In this document: positions 3,511 through 5,633 of the stretch, one piece after another | How the letters are laid out: each line of letters begins with the position of its first letter | How positions within the stretch are numbered: the stretch's first letter is position 1 | Origin: Clostridia bacterium | Lineage (GTDB): Bacteria; Bacillota_A; Clostridia; Oscillospirales; CAG-272 | NCBI GenBank assembly: GCA_017935805.1 | Contig: JAGBGV010000382.1 | Location: forward strand, 1 to 5,633 | DNA: 5,633 nt | Reading direction: 5' to 3' | Program-made: the position numbers and the translations under genes | The notes under the pieces: model-generated | Databases searched by the model: none | What the model saw: only the letters and a program-made list of their open reading frames with translations | Told to the model about the DNA's origin: nothing

Positions 3511-5633
3511 AGTAAAGAAATTAAATTATCAGTTAACAATTTGAGAGTCTCCTTCCGTACTGATGCCGGAAAGGTTCAGGCGGTTCGTGACATCTCCTTC
3601 AACCTTTACAAGGGTGAAACACTTGCGATCGTAGGTGAGTCCGGCTCCGGTAAGTCGGTAACCTCCAAGGCTGTCATGGGTATTTCCGCAGTCAACGCGA
3701 TCCATGAGGGCGGCGAGATCCTTTACGACGGTCAGGACCTCCTCCGCATTCCCGAAGAGGAAATGCACAAGCTTCGCGGAGACAAGATCGCGATGATCTT
3801 CCAGGATCCGCTTTCATCCCTTAACCCCATCATGCGTATCGGTAAGCAGATCACCGAGGCGATGCTCCTTAAAAACAAGGCTAACCGCAAGGAAGGCCGC
3901 GCAACCTTCAATAAAACGCTTGCAGTACTTTCCGATACGATGAAAAAAGCGCTCGCTGAAAGCAACAATACAAGTTATAGCGTTGACGAGGTTGAAAAGT
4001 ATATAAAGACCTTCGACAACTTCAACATTCAGGCTCTCAAGCTTGAGAACACCTATAATGCTGCACGTACAGCAGCGGAAGAGATGATCGCGACCATCGA
4101 AGATTTCCTCTTCCTTGCTGACAAGAAGCAAAAGATCGACGTTATTGCATCTCTCAACCTTGTACGCCGCAAGCTCGAAGCTATCAACGACAAGTATTTT
4201 ATCTCCAATTACGAGAGAAAGCTGAAGGAACACCTTTCTGCTCTTGACGCTGTAAAGCGCAGCGAACGCAAAAAGGTAACTGTTGGCGACTCGATCAAGA
4301 AGGTTGTCGGCAGCGGCGCGTCGAAGAAGGACGCATCTCCCGAAACCGTTCAGGTTCTGAAGTCCATCAAGGAAACTGCCGAGGAAATGCTCGCGCGTAC
4401 CCCGTACGACTTCTTCAGAATCGGTTACTACGTGTACAAGCACCCCAAAACCGACCTCAGCCGTATGCCTGCCGAAGAGGCAAACGAAATGACATACAAC
4501 TTCCTCACGGAAGACTTTATGAATTCGTTCATCAGCCTCGAGAAGATCGCGGTACGCTACTCGCTCGATAAGACACACGAAAAGAAGATAAAGGCTATCG
4601 CAGACCTGAAGAGTGCTATTGATTTCTTCAAAGCCGGCAACTTTACTTCCCAGGATGCGTCCGCACTGACCAAGAGCGTCAACAAGAGCGTACGCGCTGC
4701 TATCGATCCTCTCGCTGTTATCAAGGACAACGTAGCATATACGTTCGGCGGCGCACTTGAGAGAGAAGTTGAAAAGTACTTCTTCTACATCAAGAACAAC
4801 CCCAAGGAAGAGGCTCGCTTTGCACGTCAGACTGCTAAGAGAGAAGCTCTCATTGCAAGGGGTAAGACCGTAGAGTGGAAGGTAGTTCCGAAGTCCGTTA
4901 TCGAACCCGAGGTTCAGATCGAGGCTATCGTTTCCGTTCTCACACGCGTGATGAACAAATTCCAGGCGGACGTTGAAAACTTCGCCGGCATCGATGTTGA
5001 CAAGCGCTGTATCGAGATCATTGACTATCTCAAGGAAAAGGCTTCGCAGGTAGTTAACGTGCTTACAAAGCGTATCGCTAAGGAAAAGGCTATCAAGCTC
5101 ATGGACGAGGTTGGTATCCCCGAAGCGAGAATGCGTTTCAGACAGTATCCGTTTGAATTCTCCGGCGGTATGCGTCAGCGTATCGTTATCGCGATCGCGC
5201 TCTCCGCTAACCCCGATATCCTGATCTGCGACGAGCCCACAACGGCGCTCGACGTTACGATCCAGGCTCAGATCCTTGAGCTCATCAACCGACTCAAGAA
5301 AGAGCACAACCTTTCCATTATCTTCATCACACACGATCTGGGTGTCGTTGCAAATATGGCGGACAGAATTGCCGTTATGTATGCAGGTAAGATCGTTGAG
5401 TACGGTACGGCAAACGAGGTATTCTACAATCCTCAGCATCCCTACACATGGGCTCTGCTTTCCTCCATGCCCGACCTTGATACCGACGAAAAGCTCGACG
5501 CTATTCCCGGTACACCTCCGAATATGATCTATCCCCCCGTGGGAGACGCATTTGCGGAGAGAAACAAGTACGCGATGGAGATCGACTTCGAGATGCAGCC
5601 GCCGATGTACGAGGTATCTCCCACGCACTATGC
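3508..5633 (+). CDS. oppD: Oligopeptide ABC transporter ATP-binding protein OppD with a large internal insert (3' end outside window)
   Basis: This ATPase subunit energises peptide import at the inner face of OppBC, normally paired with OppF. The frame stays open from ATG 3508 to the window edge (708 complete codons, no stop). Motifs appear in order: Walker A GESGSGKS (43-50), Q-loop IFQDPLSSLNP (97-107, Gln99), signature FSGGMRQR (551-558), Walker B ILICDEPT (571-578), D-loop ALD (580-582) and switch His in ITHD (His609). The Opp-specific tail HPYTWALLSSMP and IPGTPPNMI follows. All residues needed for ATP binding and hydrolysis are present. In usual OppD proteins Gln of the Q-loop and Ser of the signature are about 60 residues apart; here they are 453 apart, so about 390 residues are inserted. 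The conserved C-terminal cysteines are replaced by Asp680, Asn686 and Asp693. The window appears to stop near the end of the gene. Strong Shine-Dalgarno support and a 2-base gap from oppC define the start. Confidence 0.95.
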   Translation, partial: MSKEIKLSVNNLRVSFRTDAGKVQAVRDISFNLYKGETLAIVGESGSGKSVTSKAVMGISAVNAIHEGGEILYDGQDLLRIPEEEMHKLRGDKIAMIFQDPLSSLNPIMRIGKQITEAMLLKNKANRKEGRATFNKTLAVLSDTMKKALAESNNTSYSVDEVEKYIKTFDNFNIQALKLENTYNAARTAAEEMIATIEDFLFLADKKQKIDVIASLNLVRRKLEAINDKYFISNYERKLKEHLSALDAVKRSERKKVTVGDSIKKVVGSGASKKDASPETVQVLKSIKETAEEMLARTPYDFFRIGYYVYKHPKTDLSRMPAEEANEMTYNFLTEDFMNSFISLEKIAVRYSLDKTHEKKIKAIADLKSAIDFFKAGNFTSQDASALTKSVNKSVRAAIDPLAVIKDNVAYTFGGALEREVEKYFFYIKNNPKEEARFARQTAKREALIARGKTVEWKVVPKSVIEPEVQIEAIVSVLTRVMNKFQADVENFAGIDVDKRCIEIIDYLKEKASQVVNVLTKRIAKEKAIKLMDEVGIPEARMRFRQYPFEFSGGMRQRIVIAIALSANPDILICDEPTTALDVTIQAQILELINRLKKEHNLSIIFITHDLGVVANMADRIAVMYAGKIVEYGTANEVFYNPQHPYTWALLSSMPDLDTDEKLDAIPGTPPNMIYPPVGDAFAERNKYAMEIDFEMQPPMYEVSPTHY
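3895..5076 (+). other. About 390-residue helical insert in the OppD ATPase domain (about residues 130-523)
   Basis: This is the part of oppD with no counterpart in ordinary OppD, lying between the helix after the Q-loop (IGKQITEAMLL, 111-121) and the helix leading to EVGIPEA (534-540) before the signature. It is rich in Lys, Glu and Ala with regularly spaced hydrophobics, so mostly alpha-helical and perhaps partly coiled-coil. A flexible Gly/Ser/Lys linker lies near 256-280 (VGSGASKKDASPE). It has no long hydrophobic run, so it is cytoplasmic. It has no nucleotide-binding motif, and its only cysteine is Cys501. Codon style matches the flanking ATPase halves and there is no stop or frame change, so it is a maintained part of the protein. 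No known domain is recognised and no function is assigned. Confidence 0.8.

Noticed and set aside
3895..5076. Intein or mobile-element origin of the OppD insert
   Set aside because: Inteins begin with Cys or Ser and end in His-Asn before Cys/Ser/Thr, and usually sit at conserved catalytic motifs such as Walker A. None of this is seen. There are no terminal inverted repeats or transposase motifs, and codon style matches the flanks.
3814..5628. A 604-codon open frame on the minus strand opposite oppD
   Set aside because: It lies wholly antisense to a frame with a complete set of ABC ATPase motifs. It has no recognisable domain, and its length follows from oppD's codon choice, which rarely makes stops in the complementary frame.

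Overview
The window is the 3' part of a substrate-binding-protein gene followed by the permease and first ATPase genes of an oligopeptide (Opp/Dpp-type) ABC importer, all on the + strand: oppA (3' end) - terminator and leader - oppB - oppC - oppD (3' end cut by the window). An oppF gene would be expected just downstream but is not in view. Moderate G+C, strong AGGAG-type ribosome sites, low-GC-Gram-positive-like Opp sequences and an OppC with a long loop after its first membrane segment suggest an anaerobic Firmicute, probably a gut-type Clostridia member. That placement is an inference from protein style, not from a marker gene.

Layout: 2-577 encodes the last 191 residues of the extracellular peptide-binding protein. 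A strong intrinsic terminator at 621-660 closes it. The 334-base gap (578-911) also holds three more perfect inverted repeats and weak promoter-like hexamers, so oppBCD may have its own promoter, or be transcribed by partial read-through at a lower level than oppA. oppB (912-1919) and oppC (1919-3505) overlap by one base (TAATG). oppD starts 2 bases after the oppC stop, behind a GGAGG, and stays open to the right edge (708 complete codons). The three genes form a tight, co-translated unit.

How they work together: the binding protein captures peptides outside the membrane and delivers them to the OppB/OppC channel. OppD, with the unseen OppF, supplies ATP hydrolysis. OppB has an ordinary size, but both of its partners are enlarged. 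OppC carries about 190-220 extra residues, rich in tyrosine, in the extracellular loop after its first membrane helix. OppD carries about 390 extra residues, charged and mostly helical-looking, inserted in the helical subdomain between the Q-loop and the LSGGQ-type signature. All ATPase motifs are intact on either side of that insert. OppD also has Asp/Asn/Asp where many family members have three cysteines of the C-terminal iron-sulfur motif. The OppD insert is the most unusual item in the window.
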